Shown in pieces: positions 62,195-64,000 of a stretch of 64,000 bases of DNA. Location: contig WNNJ02000450.1 of the NCBI GenBank assembly GCA_012934845.2, positions 182,924 through 246,923 on the forward strand, in the 5' to 3' direction. This DNA is from Pomphorhynchus laevis. Lineage: Eukaryota; Acanthocephala; Palaeacanthocephala; Echinorhynchida; Pomphorhynchidae. Position 1 is the first letter of the stretch. Each line of letters begins with the position of its first letter. The notes beneath the pieces were generated by a model that worked only from the letters and a program-made list of their open reading frames with translations, ran no database searches and was not told the origin of the DNA. Both the position numbers and the translations under genes were made by a program.

Positions 62195-63925
62195 AGAGGA
62201 AATTTATTAGGGCACTGCGTCTTTCGACTTGGCCATATGAAAGAAATTAAATAAAACATCGTGCAGCGATTTCATTTAAAATAATATCAATATCTGATAG
62301 TCCACCGCTAGTCCCCAACAGACAAAAAGAAATTTAGCAGGTTTATCAGGTTAGCCGTAAACTTAACCCATCGATCTCCTTCAAAGATTTTTGCGCTAAC
62401 ACCGGGTACTCAAATACGTGGAATAAAGACTCACATCTATCACCACAGAAAACACACACGAAACTCCACGTTTATGGACAGGTATGCGAGTGCGACAAAA
62501 CTTGTCGTGATATCCGTGTAAAGAAACCCTCCAAACGAGGGGGCGTTTAGAAGCACACGAAGACTGCCAACTCGTTTGCGTATTAACTGGTGAAGTGTAC
62601 AGATGATGATCTAGCTTGCTAACCTTATATGTAAAGTCTTTTTTTGTATATAATGTACCGTATCTTGGGTTTCGATCTTATTTCGTAAATACTCCGTACA
62701 TAACTCAACTTTAGATAAAACATAAACCGCAGTCGTCAAGCACTTTGGAGAGACGCCTACAACACGCTTAATGAATCTGCCTTTACATTTGTCGATCTGT
62801 GCAAAATTAGCAGTCGTGAGGTCTGCCCAGATTGCTGAAAGCGCGTACGACAAAATCGGTAGAAGCATGACATGAAAATACTGAAGAGCACTACCAAAGG
62901 AAAGCTTACCTAAACATTTAACTCGTGAAGTGGCTATGACGATTTTCGCACATTTCTTTTCGATATGAAGCTTAAAAGACCATCTACTCGTCAATAGCAT
63001 CCCCAAGTACGTGTATCGATTACTGAACTCTACCTATCTGCTGTTTAAACTAATATTGTCATGTGAGCACAATCTGCCACCTTTACGAAACTTTACTACC
63101 TTTGTTTTACGATATTCACTTCAATTAGATTATTTGAACGGTTGTTAGCTAGAGCAGTGGTTACGTTTTGAGCCGATTTTAGATCTTTCGTTAGAATAAC
63201 TAAGTCATTAGCGTAAAGAACAGAACTTGAAGTTTGACATTCGTTTCTCAGATGAGACGGCAAATCATGAATATAAACAGAGAAAAGGATAGGGCTGAGC
63301 GGATCTCCCTGCATCACACCGCGGCTAGCAATTATTGTGTCTGATGAAGTGAGTCCGTCGAAGACATTTAATGAATTGGCATAGTCGATATTGCACAAGA
63401 GTTTCAGCATACAACCAGATATCCGGAAATCCATCGACAATTTACGGGTGAGTATTTCTCGATTAACCGAATCAAAGGCTTTTTTAAAATCAACAAAGAT
63501 AGCATATAAATGACTCTTGCGTTCGAACTACCTTAATTGCTACCACCGTTGATCGGTGAGGTCGGAAACCAAATTGTTCTGACGGCAACAGATAATCACG
63601 GTGTTTCGATAATCGATTGGTTATAAGAGTGGACAAAAATTTATAGGTATGATTTAGCAGGGCAATTCCACGGTACGAGTTGGTATCACTTATATCCCCT
63701 TTACCCTTATACAGGATTTTTATTACAGCTTGCTTCCATGACACCGGCATTTGATAACCGTATAGGATACAATTGAATAAATGTAGTCAATAACTCGATA
63801 ATAAATAAAAGGAATCTTGAATTTGCTAAACACACAGTTGATCAGGGCCGGCCGCCTTATTATTAGCCATAGAAAAGAGAGCAAGTTCCAATTAGGGCAA
63901 TGAAAATGGAACATTTAGTTGGTCA
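62195..63925 (-). mobile_element. R1/I-group-like LINE, RT part, 5'-truncated
   Basis: Minus-strand pieces in order: a NNKAAGPDQL start (63.86 kb), SWKQAVIKILYKGKGDISDT and NSYRGIALLNHTYKFLSTLI (63.7 kb), FGFRPHRSTVVAI, SRGVMQGDPLSPILFSVYIH (63.3 kb), SSVLYANDLVILTKD (motif C, YAND for YADD), GMLLTSRWSFKLHIEKK (63.0 kb) and CVFCGDRCESLFHVFEYPVL (zinc-binding tail, 62.4 kb). The endonuclease is missing. Several breaks; the catalytic change and stops make it inactive. It lies antisense to the kinase. Confidence 0.78.
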
Positions 63926-64000
63926 TTGTCACTGCCCAAGCATGACAATGTTATAATATATATTATAGCATTGTATAATATAATATATAATATAATTATA

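Overview
The window looks like nuclear DNA of an AT-rich invertebrate animal. It has one spliced, 15-exon protein-kinase gene whose introns range from 36-60 bp to over 11 kb, metazoan LINE clades (L2/CR1-like, RTE-like, R1/I-like and an RLE-type-like element), and a Penelope-like element (PLE) with GIY-YIG endonuclease and hammerhead ribozymes. I could not fix the phylum from sequence alone. No bacterial features, CRISPR arrays or confident tRNA/rRNA genes were seen.

Layout. 1-26.6 kb is a retroelement graveyard with no host gene seen: the 5' half of a zinc-knuckle LINE (minus, 1-1975); a CR1-like LINE (minus, 2340-6900) split by an L2-like LINE and headed by 17 copies of a 14-bp repeat; several copies of one L2-like family (7.2-8.7, 10.6-11.7, 11.8-16.1, 16.1-17.4 and 23.1-24.6 kb), the longest with ORF1, endonuclease and reverse transcriptase; and at 17.6-22.0 kb a cluster of PLE remains, tandem 357-360-bp repeats and ribozyme-like motifs.

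From 26.6 kb to at least 61.9 kb the plus strand carries a divergent SLK/STK10 (GCK-V) family Ser/Thr kinase: an N-terminal kinase domain in exons 1-7, an acidic/Ser-rich middle in exons 7-9 and a charged coiled-coil C-terminus like the PKK domain in exons 10-15. Its introns hold a LINE at 42.8-44.2, an L2-like 3' end at 47.4, an RLE-type-like LINE at 49.3-52.2, an RTE-like LINE at 54.4-57.2, foldback elements, minisatellites, and a calmodulin-like EF-hand fragment between perfect 17-bp inverted repeats. The window ends in another minus-strand LINE (62.2-63.9 kb), which lies in a further intron or past the gene.

The most unusual signal is a ~74-nt motif in at least seven copies (17.6-20.0 kb). 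It contains the three conserved strings of the hammerhead core (GAAA, CUGAUGA, GUC before the cleavage position), flanked by stems that co-vary between copies, but in an order (GAAA, then CUGAUGA, then GUC) that cannot give the normal nested hammerhead in one strand. Ordinary PLE-type hammerheads lie within 1-3 kb of it, so this may be a rearranged or trans-acting relative, or a different pseudoknotted RNA.
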